A stretch of DNA of 64,000 nt from Nematocida parisii ERTm1 (Eukaryota > Microsporidia): positions 638,482 through 702,481 of the forward strand of contig NW_013524647.1 of NCBI RefSeq assembly GCF_000250985.1, in the 5' to 3' direction. The translations under genes and the position numbers were made by a program. The notes under the pieces are model-generated. The model was not told the DNA's origin. It made no database searches and worked only from the letters and a program-made list of their open reading frames with translations. Positions 1 to 9,350 of this stretch are shown piece after piece. The number at the start of each line of letters is the position of its first letter. Position 1 is the first letter of the stretch.

Positions 1-307
1 ATTTCATACTGTTGGCTCTTACAACAGAAACATTCTTGGCTTTATTCTCTGTTTCTTGCTCGTACTTTATTTTCAAGTCCACATAATCCACTAATTTCTC
101 ACGTATTTCCATCCCCAGAATTGAAGCAGTTGGGAATAGTTCTGAGAGTTTGAACAGAAGTCCACCGTATCCACATCCAATATCAACCATGTCCACTTTT
201 TTATTGAAAAATGAAGGATTCATTGGATAGGATATATTATGGTCTGAGAATGGATTGGAATGTGCCCTCTGCCGATGATTTCGTTTCTGTGGTTTTATTA
301 AGTTCAT
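1..307 (-). CDS. TRM8: tRNA (guanine-N7)-methyltransferase, partial
   Basis: Catalytic subunit that forms m7G46 in tRNA with S-adenosylmethionine. The reverse strand from the ATG at 307 reads without a stop to the window edge, about 102 codons, so the 3' part is missing. The N-terminus contains RQRAHSNPFSDH, a Trm8 hallmark. It is followed by the SAM-binding glycine loop DIGCGYGGLL and then ILGMEIREKLVDYV, which fits the acidic residue that binds the ribose and the helix after it. The N-terminal extension seen in yeast is almost absent, as expected for a reduced genome. The family call is strong. Confidence 0.92.
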   Translation of the reverse strand, partial: MNLIKPQKRNHRQRAHSNPFSDHNISYPMNPSFFNKKVDMVDIGCGYGGLLFKLSELFPTASILGMEIREKLVDYVDLKIKYEQETENKAKNVSVVRANSMK

Positions 308-680
308 GCAGGAAATAAAATATTTGTAAAATTATAGAATATGAAAGGAATAACAAAATCAGAATTTACTTAAATAAGAAATAGTAGAAAGAATCGTTTA
401 TGCATAATTCGAATTTCTGTGTATAACCTGAATTTCTGTATATAACTGACTATTTGATTTTTCTTGGTATTTTATGGTATAAGTATAAAGCTTCTATTCG
501 TTAGTGGTATTTATACTGTACAGAACAGAATTATAATCCGAATGTGTATAGTATACCCAGAAAGCACTCTAAACCAGAAACTGTTCATTCTGTGGGTATG
601 CAATGCTTTGTATACAGTAGATCTAATAATACTCTTAAATATACTGTTAAATGCAATAATAACGGTTATTTTAACTCTGG
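308..680. other. intergenic, no gene seen
   Basis: AT-rich spacer between the Trm8 start and the 3' end of the metal transporter. No convincing reading frame, RNA gene or repeat array was seen. Confidence 0.6.
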
Positions 681-1523
681 TTATTCTGTGCGTATTTCAA
701 CAGTTGACATGTTAATAGAATACTCTTGTTTAAGAACATTTTTACACTCTCTTAGTACATCTTCATGGACTGCACCGTGTTTCATGGTTATATTAATCAT
801 AGACACACGGGTACTTCGGTTTACACACCATAAATGCATATCATTTATAGCAATTACATTTTTTACCTGCATAATACTCTGCCGGACTCTTTCTACTTCA
901 ACCGGGGATTTGTCCAGGAGCATATACACCACCTCTTTAAGCAAACCAAATGATCCACAGAAACATACAATAGTGGAAAAGAAAGCCGCCAGTATATCAA
1001 CAATAGTAAGCTTTGGGTTAATGTGCAGTACTACACCACTGATTATAAGGCCTATACACTGGGCTAGATCACTTAATGCGTGTATGTATATTGACGTAAT
1101 GCTTAAATCAGCATTAGCGCTTTTGTTCATTTTAACGGATACTAAAAAATTTATAACGTTAATTATAAACGACAGAATTCCCGTTATTAGAACGACCTCT
1201 TCATTAATTTTCTGGGGATTGAAATATCTAAAAATAGACATGTGTACAAGATACAGTGATGGTGCCCATATAAGAATTAGTGACAGAGCAGCAGCCAATA
1301 CTTCTATTCGTATAAGCCCGAATGTATAATTTGAACCTCCTGTATACCGAGAAGAGACAAAAGTTGCAAGTAGACCAACTCCCACAGTAATCAAATCACT
1401 CGACATATGGACTGCTTCTCCAAGTATGGAAACTGACTCACTTTTAATGTGTGCTACTATTTCAATCAAAAGCAAAAATACTGTATTAAACAGGATAATA
1501 TACACTCCTCTCGATTTCTTCAT
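681..1523 (-). CDS. CDF/ZnT family metal cation transporter
   Basis: Probable zinc/proton antiporter of an internal membrane. Six hydrophobic segments are followed by a short cytoplasmic tail. The second helix has GEAVHMSSDL and the fifth has YIHALSDLAQ; these H-x3-D pairs form the metal site in the cation diffusion facilitator family. YTFGLIRIEVLAA between helices is also typical. The first possible ATG (1598) would overlap the eL22 stop, so I prefer the ATG at 1523 (MKKSRGVY), just before the first helix, which gives 280 residues. The His-rich loop of animal ZnTs is missing, and the metal specificity is inference. Confidence 0.88.
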   Translation of the reverse strand: MKKSRGVYIILFNTVFLLLIEIVAHIKSESVSILGEAVHMSSDLITVGVGLLATFVSSRYTGGSNYTFGLIRIEVLAAALSLILIWAPSLYLVHMSIFRYFNPQKINEEVVLITGILSFIINVINFLVSVKMNKSANADLSITSIYIHALSDLAQCIGLIISGVVLHINPKLTIVDILAAFFSTIVCFCGSFGLLKEVVYMLLDKSPVEVERVRQSIMQVKNVIAINDMHLWCVNRSTRVSMINITMKHGAVHEDVLRECKNVLKQEYSINMSTVEIRTE

Positions 1524-1587
1524 ACTGTAAATATACGTAAGAAATTTACCAGGGCAAGAAAACAAATAAATAGTGGCTTGGCTGCTT

Positions 1588-1947
1588 TTATTCGTCATTT
1601 AAGTTATAGTAATGAAGGCCATATTCACCAGATACGGAATCTATTTTAATGTGGATCCAGTCATTTAATCCCTTTTTATGGAGGTATTTCTTTAAGATCT
1701 GTTTAACATAGAACTTTCTTACATCTACACCCATGTCTAAGACTATCTTGTTCTCGGACTTTTTAAGAAGAACATTCATTGGACCACCTGGAAGGGTTTC
1801 TGGATTGTGCTTGGTGAGCTTGTTGTTTACTTCAATGAAATTTGCGCATTCTTCCATGTCAAACAGTTCATCCTTTACCATCTCCTTGCAGTTAATCGTA
1901 AGTTCTCTTCTTTTTTCTGAAACTGGATTTATTATTCTTCTTGCCAT
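1588..1947 (-). CDS. RPL22: large subunit ribosomal protein eL22
   Basis: The 119-residue protein matches eL22 in length. It has a central FIEVNNKL region, then KKSENKIVLDMGV and the terminal segment KKYLHKKGLNDWIHIKID, which matches the conserved KKYLKKNxLRDWLRV block. The C-terminus ends GLHYYNLNDE, like the family's ELRYFxIN. A CCCC run lies 8 nt upstream of the ATG (1955-1958), the same class of start-proximal C-run seen at EF2 and eL15. Its 5' end overlaps the 3' end of the upstream hypothetical ORF on the same strand by 56 nt. Confidence 0.9.
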   Translation of the reverse strand: MARRIINPVSEKRRELTINCKEMVKDELFDMEECANFIEVNNKLTKHNPETLPGGPMNVLLKKSENKIVLDMGVDVRKFYVKQILKKYLHKKGLNDWIHIKIDSVSGEYGLHYYNLNDE

Positions 1948-2278
1948 TACAACAGGGGTTCAAATTTAAATTTGCATTAAATGAACCCGGTGCTGTAAAA
2001 CTGAATTTTTCTGGAAATGACACTTTAAGTCTTTTCTGTGGTAATTTAAGTATAGTTTTATCTACTGTATGCTGTGGTGTAGTATATACTGTACTTATAC
2101 GGTCTGTGATGTGCCCTGTGGTACAGTATGAAACAAGAACAGAAGTGAATGGGTGTCTGTACACAGAGAATGGAGTGATGGCCGGACTTAGAAATGAAGG
2201 AATGAATGTTTTAAAGGATTCGTACAGTTTTAGTCGGTTTCTGTGCTTTTTTTCTTCTTTTGTGCTTACCAGAGCCAT
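1892..2278 (-). CDS. hypothetical basic protein overlapping eL22
   Basis: I do not recognise this protein. It has 128 residues from the second ATG (2278; another ATG is at 2284). It is basic at both ends (TKEEKKHRNRLK near the start, KKNNKSSFRKKKR at the end) and Pro/Ser/Thr-rich between. A GAAATTTTTT signal lies about 11 nt upstream of the ATG, like the start signals of certain genes here, which argues for a real gene. Against it, its last 56 nt overlap eL22 in another frame and no domain is visible. It could be a fast-evolving nuclear protein or a chance frame. Confidence 0.45.
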   Translation of the reverse strand: MALVSTKEEKKHRNRLKLYESFKTFIPSFLSPAITPFSVYRHPFTSVLVSYCTTGHITDRISTVYTTPQHTVDKTILKLPQKRLKVSFPEKFSFTAPGSFNANLNLNPCCNGKKNNKSSFRKKKRTYD

Positions 2279-2284
2279 GCGCAC

Positions 2285-2708
2285 AGAAAAAATTTCGAAC
2301 TTTCAGAGTATTTAGAAAATATTTCGTACAGCGGCAATACTCAACACGAACCATCTGGCATAATTTACATCCGGTATTTAAGCTATAATATGCTTATGGA
2401 GTTATTGAATGGCTTATAACCGTATTAAATATCCCAAATTAGCCAGAATTTCAAAAATAAATATGAAATTATAACGGATTTTACAGTAAAAATAAGATTA
2501 TCCCGTATTTATCCATGTGATATCTATGATAATATTGATTATTAATGTATTTATACATTATATTCATGTTTCAGCATATTTCTATGACTAATTATCCTAA
2601 ATTTCATAATATTCTGTACTGTGTACGAATGTGCAGTATACAAATAAATATTCTGTGGTAGAAGTGTGCTTAATTAAATATTCCAATTATGAATGATTAA
2701 CATGCGAT
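2285..2708. other. intergenic, no gene seen
   Basis: Spacer between the MCM2 stop and the start of the hypothetical gene. It is AT-rich with no ORF of note on either strand. Confidence 0.6.
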
Positions 2709-5123
2709 TTATTTTCGGGTGATGTACTCACCGCACTCAGAAAGTGCAAATTCATTTTGGAATAAACTGGTATTAAATATATTTTTATGAGAAAGTCCAA
2801 GTGAAGAGGTTTTACTCTTAAATTCCTTCACTTTCACTCTTCCGTCACTGCTTGGCTTGTTCTCCTCTCGTGCGAATAACGACTTGATCAGGGAAATACT
2901 TGAAATAAGAGAATCTTCTTTCTTTGGGAGGTACTTCTTAAACTTCATCTGTAACTGCCTCCTTACGGCTGCCTTCTGTGTCCTGCAGAAACTGTCTAAA
3001 ACCACCTCAACTGCCATGTCTATATCACCCTGCATGACAACTTCTCTTAAGTGCATCCTTGCTGATGCCTCTGCTATACGCACCATTGACTCAACGTGTC
3101 TTACTGTTATGGGGATACCTCTGGCGATGGAACTTTCTTTTCTGAGAGTTGCGTAGAGTGAAGATATTCGCTCTGTGTCAAATTTCTCTATTCTTGGGGT
3201 TATTCTTTCTCTTGCGTATGCTATGTACTTCCTCAGTATATCCTGTGGGATTATTTCACTCCCTCCCTGCATGCCTGGTTCTGGTGCTGTGGGTGCACTT
3301 GCTGATGCACGGTGACTGTTTACTATGAACTGTGCAAGCATTTTATCCTTCTCTGGGTTACCCTCGTCCTGTATTACACAAATAACATCAAACCGTGAGA
3401 TAATTGGGTCACTCAGGTTTACATTCTGCTGGAAGGTGTACGACGGGTTATACTTCCCCCTGATCGGATTGGCAGCTGCAATAATTGCACACCTTGCCTG
3501 GAGACTTGTTACAATTCCTGCCTTAGAGATACTTATACTCTGCTGCTCCATGGCCTCGTGTATACTTACTCTGTCGGTGTCCTTCATCTTGTCAAACTCA
3601 TCAATCAGGCAGATACCTTTATCTGCCAGGACCAGTGCACCGCCTTCGAGTGTCCACTCCTTTGTGACTGAGTCCTTTTTCACCATGGCAGTCAGACCCA
3701 CTGCGGATGCACCCTGCCCTGTTGAAAACACTGCTCGATGTGCTATGCTCTGGACGTACTTCAGAAGCTGTGACTTGGCCATGCCCGGATCTCCAAGAAG
3801 AAGCACGTTAATGTCTCCCCGTACCTTGTGGTTATTCTCCGAGTGTTTTGGAACTCCCCCAAACACGGCCGCAGCAATTGCGCGTTTCGCCTGGTAGTGG
3901 CCGTGTATGCTCGGTGCGATACTTCTGATTATTACTTCGTGTATGCCCGGGAGCCGTGAAAGTCGCTGAATCTCCTTCTCGTCCTCTGGGGTTATGTTTA
4001 TAATAGAAGACTCGTCTTCTTTCTTTACTATGCTCAGTGCTTCAATGCACGTATAGAATGTGGGCATACCTGACTTATTAACAGCACTACTGAATGTGTT
4101 CTTATACGTCCCTATTATTTCAATTTCATCCCCTGGGCGCACGCAGTCTATTAAATCATACTGCAGGATGACCTCCTTTGACCGAGGCAGTCGACCCGGT
4201 GGAATCGACCCAGGCACCTCCTGCATCGTCAGTTTCTGGTAGTCTCTGTATACGGTCTCTGACTGGTTCACTTGGAGTGACCCTGCACCCTGGCACTCTG
4301 TGCACCGCTTAGGCTTCTGTGCATCTGACTCCACAAGGAATGGTCCAATAATAGCCCTGCACTTCTGGCACGTATACTTCACCAGCGATACAATCGGATA
4401 CACCCGACTCCTCTTCGTGATAATCCCGCTCACCTGCACGAGCGTGTTCAAATGCGAGTTTCGAAGTGTCCGTATATGATCATGCGTGGGGATGTTAACC
4501 AGCCGGAATATAACCACCGGCTTAATAAATGAATACTTCGGGAATATCCCCCTAACCACACTCTGCAATGCCTCATTAAAAAGCGGCAGTACCCGTGCTG
4601 GGAATGTAACCGCAGCCAGTGCTATCGCAGATGAGTACCCCTCCAGCTCAAAATAGTCCACGTATATCGACTGTCTGTTAAGGGATGCCATTTGGTTAAT
4701 ACTCTCCAAATACTTCTTCTTACTCCCCTTCAAAAATTGGACAACCTCTTTTTTAACCCTCTCCTGTACATCCACCGTATGAATATGCTTCTGTAGAAGA
4801 CTGAAATTATTCAAAGGTTCCTCAACCCGGCTTAAGTCACTCTCCTCCTCAGCTGCTAAGTACTCATCCTCAGACTCATCTTCTATCCCTAGTGCCTGGG
4901 ATATCTCCCTCTCAGCTGACTCAAATTCCTTCTTAGTCAGTGGTGGGGCATACTCCTCATCCTCAGTCTCATACCTGTCCAGTAATGGATTGTCCACATA
5001 GTCCCTGCTATAATCATTCCCGAATAAGTCGTCCTCATTCGGATCTACCCCTGAGTCTTCTAATTCTATCCTGTCAATGTCTGATGAACTATTGAATGTA
5101 TCACTCTCTGTGTCTCCGTTCAT
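2709..5123 (-). CDS. MCM2: DNA replication licensing factor MCM2
   Basis: Subunit of the MCM2-7 helicase. An acidic N-terminal tail (1-100) is typical of Mcm2 and carries its histone-binding and kinase sites in other fungi. A zinc finger has Cys252, Cys255, Cys274 and Cys277. The AAA+ core shows Walker A GDPGMAKS (444-451), Walker B ICLIDEF (504-510) and arginine finger SRFD (576-579). The stretch STGQGASAVGLTAMV and RLPRSKEVILQYDLID identify Mcm2 rather than another paralogue. Its 804 residues are close to the yeast length. It diverges from the NC2-alpha gene across a 24-nt spacer. A C-terminal winged-helix tail ends CGEYITRK. Confidence 0.97.
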   Translation of the reverse strand: MNGDTESDTFNSSSDIDRIELEDSGVDPNEDDLFGNDYSRDYVDNPLLDRYETEDEEYAPPLTKKEFESAEREISQALGIEDESEDEYLAAEEESDLSRVEEPLNNFSLLQKHIHTVDVQERVKKEVVQFLKGSKKKYLESINQMASLNRQSIYVDYFELEGYSSAIALAAVTFPARVLPLFNEALQSVVRGIFPKYSFIKPVVIFRLVNIPTHDHIRTLRNSHLNTLVQVSGIITKRSRVYPIVSLVKYTCQKCRAIIGPFLVESDAQKPKRCTECQGAGSLQVNQSETVYRDYQKLTMQEVPGSIPPGRLPRSKEVILQYDLIDCVRPGDEIEIIGTYKNTFSSAVNKSGMPTFYTCIEALSIVKKEDESSIINITPEDEKEIQRLSRLPGIHEVIIRSIAPSIHGHYQAKRAIAAAVFGGVPKHSENNHKVRGDINVLLLGDPGMAKSQLLKYVQSIAHRAVFSTGQGASAVGLTAMVKKDSVTKEWTLEGGALVLADKGICLIDEFDKMKDTDRVSIHEAMEQQSISISKAGIVTSLQARCAIIAAANPIRGKYNPSYTFQQNVNLSDPIISRFDVICVIQDEGNPEKDKMLAQFIVNSHRASASAPTAPEPGMQGGSEIIPQDILRKYIAYARERITPRIEKFDTERISSLYATLRKESSIARGIPITVRHVESMVRIAEASARMHLREVVMQGDIDMAVEVVLDSFCRTQKAAVRRQLQMKFKKYLPKKEDSLISSISLIKSLFAREENKPSSDGRVKVKEFKSKTSSLGLSHKNIFNTSLFQNEFALSECGEYITRK

Positions 5124-5147
5124 TACAGCAATTTTTTACGAAAATCC

Positions 5148-5435
5148 ATGGACTCACAGAAGTATATAGAGTTAAAGAAAAAAGCCAAGTGCAGATTTCC
5201 AATTGCACGGATTAAAAAGATAATGCAAATTGATGAGGAAATAGGGAAAGTAAGCACATTTGCACCGATCGTAATTAGTCATGCGATAGAATTATTCTTA
5301 ATAAGCCTACTGAAGCAAATGGAGGAGGAGGCCAAGCAGAAGGCAGTCAAAAAAATAGTTTTATCGCATTTAGAGGTGTGTGTAGAGAATGATCCCAAGC
5401 TAGAGTTCATGAAGGTATTACTTACTAAGAAATAA
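5148..5435 (+). CDS. BUR6: negative cofactor 2 alpha (DRAP1/Bur6) histone-fold protein
   Basis: Histone-fold subunit of NC2, the TBP-binding transcription regulator. FPIARIKKIMQIDEEIGKV followed by VISHAIELFLISLL is the classic DRAP1/NC2-alpha histone fold, close to the human order RIKKIMQTDEEIGKV. A final helix KKIVLSHLEVCVEND completes the fold. The 95 residues amount to little more than the fold; longer orthologues have acidic or Pro-rich tails. CHRAC/DPB-type histone folds are the alternative, but the IMQxDEEIG string favours NC2-alpha. The gene is divergent from MCM2, and a paired TAACCCGA element follows its stop. Confidence 0.88.
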   Translation: MDSQKYIELKKKAKCRFPIARIKKIMQIDEEIGKVSTFAPIVISHAIELFLISLLKQMEEEAKQKAVKKIVLSHLEVCVENDPKLEFMKVLLTKK

Positions 5436-5448
5436 AGAGAGGATGATC

Positions 5449-5468
5449 ATAACCCGACATAACCCGAA
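5449..5468. promoter_or_regulatory. paired TAACCCGA element (10-bp period)
   Basis: Two direct copies of TAACCCGA occur 10 nt apart, 14 nt after the NC2-alpha stop. Comparable pairs occur at 10431, 11034, 12356, 12406, 18076, 34404 and 51685. The 10-bp spacing puts both copies on one face of the helix. The function is unknown. Confidence 0.5.
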
Positions 5469-5471
5469 TTT

Positions 5472-5815
5472 TATTTTTATAATATAATACACAATTAATA
5501 ATAAGTTATATACAATTAATAATAAGTTATGCACAATTAGTATAATATAATACATAATTAGTAATAAGTTATGCACTATTAGTATAATATAATACATAAT
5601 TAGTAATAAGTTATGCACTATTAGTATAATATAATACACAATTAATAATAAGTTATGCACTATTAGTATAATATAATACACAATTAATAATAAGTTATGT
5701 ACAGTAGTATAATATAATACACAATTAGTATAATATAATACACAAATAGTAATAAGTTATGCACTATTAGTATAATATAATACACAATTAGCAATAAGTT
5801 ATGTACAGTAGTATA
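5472..5815. repeat. 42-bp AT-rich tandem repeat
   Basis: About seven imperfect copies of a 42-bp unit containing AATAAGTTATGCAC and AGTATAATATAATACA. Some units are shortened (for example near 5700-5740). The array can be read as an 87-codon frame on the reverse strand, but this is only the repeat translated. The rest of the gap up to EF2 (5816-6070) is AT-rich with no gene seen. Confidence 0.9.
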
Positions 5816-6070
5816 ATAATTGTATTATTATACAGTGATTAATTAATAGTATATTAAACCATGTGAGTATTATACTGTATATTTATACTTAACTGTATTT
5901 ATGAAGTATCCCTGTGTATAATCCATAATTCAGTCTATTTTACAGTATATTTCAATATCTATGCATTATTTAATACACTATGTCTCTTATATTATGCAGT
6001 GTACAGTTACTTTTTACACATAGCTTCTTTTATTCTGTTAATTTTAACTATTTATTTTTTTAATTTTTGA

Positions 6071-6078
6071 CCCCCTGA
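6071..6078 (+). promoter_or_regulatory. start-proximal C-run of EF2
   Basis: CCCCCTGA lies directly before the ATG at 6079, after a T-rich stretch. eL15 has CCCCCTGC in the identical place, and eL22 has CCCC 8 nt before its ATG. CCC-like signals just upstream of highly expressed genes are described in Encephalitozoon and other microsporidia. Confidence 0.7.
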
Positions 6079-8654
6079 ATGTCAAAGAATACAGCTTCAA
6101 TGGAAGCAGTTGTTAGGCTTATGAAGAAGCCAAGTAACATAAGAAATATGTCAGTGATTGCACACGTAGATCACGGTAAGAGTACTTTGACCGATACTTT
6201 AGTTGTAAAGGCAGGATCCCTATCTGCAGAGAAGTCTGGATCCAGATTCACAGATACAAGACAGGATGAACAGGAAAGGGGCATCACAATTAAGTCCACT
6301 GCCATATCAATGCAGTTTAAGCTTAAGAAACTGTCATTCGACACCTTCATGAAGGAGAAGACAGATGAGAACCACTTCTTAATCAACTTAATTGACTCAC
6401 CAGGGCACGTAGACTTCAGTTCTGAAGTGACTGCTGCTCTTAGGGTGACTGACGGTGCCTTGGTCGTTGTGGACTGCATTGAAGGAATTTGTGTACAGAC
6501 AGAGACTGTGCTAAGACAGGCCATAATTGAGAAGATCAAGCCAGTGCTGTGCCTTAACAAGATCGACCGTGCCCTGCTTGAGCTTAGAGAGGCCCCTTCT
6601 GAGTTTGCTAAGTCGCTCAGGAATACCGTTGAGAGCTTCAATGCCACCATGTCAAAGTTCCTTATGGATGAGGACAAGTCCTCTAATATTAGGCAGTTGA
6701 ACCCAGCGGACTTAGAAGTCTCTTTCTGCTCTGGCTTACAGGGATGGGGGTTCACCCTCAGACAGTTTGCTGAGTTCTACGCTGAGAAGTTCAACATGCA
6801 GGACAAGCCGGATATGATCGATGCTTTCCAGAAGTGTCTATGGAAGATTGACCGGTACTGTACGTCTGCTGACCCATTCGATGCAGACTGCAAGATCCTT
6901 AAGAAGAAGAAGAACGGACCAGAAGTGAACCCTGAGCTGCACCCATTCGTGGTGTTTGTGCTTACGCCGATATACGCCGTAAGGGACTTGTGCTTCGCTG
7001 GGAAGAAGGCGGAGATCAAGGAGTACTTGAAGAGGTTCAACATCAGCTTCGGCAGCAAAGAGTTGGAGGAGATCACTTCTGAGAAGGCCCTGTTTAAGCA
7101 CGTCATGAGGAAGTGGCTGCCTGCAGCGGACTGCCTCCTGGAGCAGATTGTCGTGAACCTGCCCTCGCCAAATGAGAGTCAGGTGTACAGGGCAGAGTCT
7201 CTCTACGAGGGACCAAAGGACGACGAGTTCTGCCAGGCCATTAAAAAGACTGCCCGGGAGGAGGACTCCCCCGTGATGATGTACGTCTCTAAAATGATCC
7301 CACAGGGGTCCGGGCGGTTCATTGCATTCGGACGAGTGTTCTCCGGGGTGATCCGGGCAGGTATGCCGCTGTACGTACAGGGCCCAGATTACGAGCCTGG
7401 AAAGGGCAAGGAGCTTAAGGCTAAGGTCGTAACAAAGGTGCTCCTTATGATGGGAAGGACCGTTGAGGAGGTGAACTCCTGCCCGGCCGGTAATATCGTG
7501 GGTATCCTTGGAGTAGACTCGGAAATCCAGAAGACCGCCACACTCTCCAGCATGAAGGGCTCCTTCAACATCAAGACCATGAAGTTTACCGTGTCCCCCG
7601 TGGTGAGGTACTCCATCTCCCCGAAGAACACGAGTGACTTGCCTAAGCTCAAGGAAGGACTCCTGAAACTCGCCCAGGTTGACTCGCTCTGCCAGGTGCA
7701 GTACATGAAGTCGGGTGAGATCGTCATTGCAGGGGCCGGTGAGATGCACGTGGAAATATGCATTAACGACCTGGAGAAGGACCATGCGAAGGTGCCCATT
7801 ATTAGAGGGGAGCCACAGGTCTCGTACTTTGAGAGTATATCTACACCGGTCACGACGATCGCCATGTCTAAGAGTGCGAACAAGCACAATAAGGTGTACA
7901 TGGTGATAGAGCCACTTGCTGAGGAGATTGTCGCTGCGATTAAGGACGGCGAGCTTATTGCGAATGATCCAAAGGCACGTGTGGAGCTGTTCAGGACTAA
8001 GTTTGGGAGTGCGGATGAGTGGGTGAAGCGGGTCCTCTGCTACTCGCCCGATGATGTCGGTCCGAACATGATTGTTGACTCCTCTAAGGGTGTCCAGAAC
8101 CTGCACGAGGTGAAGGAGTTCCTGAAGATGGGCCTGGATGCGGCTGTTAAGGAGGGACCGGTCATTGGAGAGCCCCTCCAGGGACTGCGTCTGGACCTCA
8201 TGGACTTAACACTCCACGCAGATGCGATCCACAGGGGTGCGGGACAGCTCATCCCCACAATGAGCAGGCTGGCTGTTGGCCTTGTGCTCGCTGCCACCCC
8301 GATCCTGTACGAGCCCATCTTCCTGGCGGAGATATCCCTGCAGGACAGCATGATCGATGCAGCGATGCAGGTGGTCAAGGGAAGACGGGGGGAGATCGTG
8401 GATGCAATCTACAACAACCATAAGTCGGTGCTTAAGGCGTAATCCCCGTCCAGCGGTCGTTCAACCTGAACAAGGAGCTCATGGAGTGCACGGGCGGTGG
8501 TGCGAGCATTAACTTGGTCCTGTCCCACTACTCGATCGTACCGGGCTCTCTTGAGAAGGAGGGCACCCCCATGTTTGACATTGTCAAGCAGATCAGGACC
8601 AAGCGGGGCCTTGGCGAGCTGAAGGACCCTTCTGAATACTTCTGCAAGGAGTGA
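6079..8654 (+). CDS. EFT1: translation elongation factor 2, with apparent -1 frameshift
   Basis: Ribosomal translocase GTPase. G1 AHVDHGKST (28-36), RGIT (67-70), DSPGH (106-110) and NKID (160-163) define the G domain. Domain IV contains LHADAIHRGAGQ (712-723), where the second His (719) is the diphthamide site. The first frame stops at 8442 after 787 codons ending SVLKA. From 8442 the next frame continues with IPVQRSFNL and ends at 8654 with RTKRGLGELKD, which matches the normal domain V end of EF2. One base appears to be missing around 8440-8442, at the Tyr codon of the conserved KAYxPV. This could be an assembly error, a mutation or frameshifting. The codons are GC-rich relative to the flanks, as expected for high expression. 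Confidence 0.95.
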
Positions 8655-9350
8655 TTGCGCACTCTGCAAGGAATAAAGACATCTTAAACTTATTTACACT
8701 TTATGCTATACACGCCCGATCGGAGATACTATCACAGGACTTTATACACAATACATCATAAATACAACTTATCACACAATACATCATAAATACAACTTAT
8801 CACATAATACATCATATATACAACTTATCACATAATACATCATATATACAACTTATGACACAATGCATAATAAATAAGTCAAGACAACTTATTATTACTT
8901 ATGACACAATACACCATATATAAAATAAGCGCATAATACAGCACATGATAAAGTAACAAAATAAACTTATGACACAATACACCATAAATAAAATAACGAA
9001 ATAAACTTATGACATAATGTATAATAAATAAGCCAAGACAACTTATTATTACTTATAACACAATACATCGTATATAAAATAAACTTATAACATAATGCGT
9101 AATAAATATAACTTATGACACAATGCGTAATAAATAAGTCAAGACGACTTATTATTACTTATAGCACAACTCACTATTACTTATGACTCATTGCATAATA
9201 AATATTACTTATTATTACTTATTATACAATACATCATATATAAAATAAAATAAATTATACATTATTTATTACACATATTCCTATAAATATTATTTTATGT
9301 ACATTGTACATTATTAAATATAAAATATTTTACATAATGTACATTATATA
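8655..9350. repeat. AT-rich spacer with 28-bp tandem repeat
   Basis: Positions 8740-8870 hold about five copies of a 28-bp unit (CACAATACATCATAAATACA plus ACTTAT). Further diverged copies of the same words (ACTTATGACACAAT, AATAAGTCAAGACAACTTATT) continue to about 9240. No gene was seen. Confidence 0.85.

Noticed and set aside
464-1329. Two plus-strand frames over the metal transporter
   Set aside because: They are antisense shadows; the reverse strand encodes a clear CDF transporter with its metal-site motifs.
6838-8106. Long 422-codon frame antisense to EF2
   Set aside because: It is the shadow of the GC-rich EF2 codons; its product is Leu/His/Val-rich without any domain and EF2 is certain.
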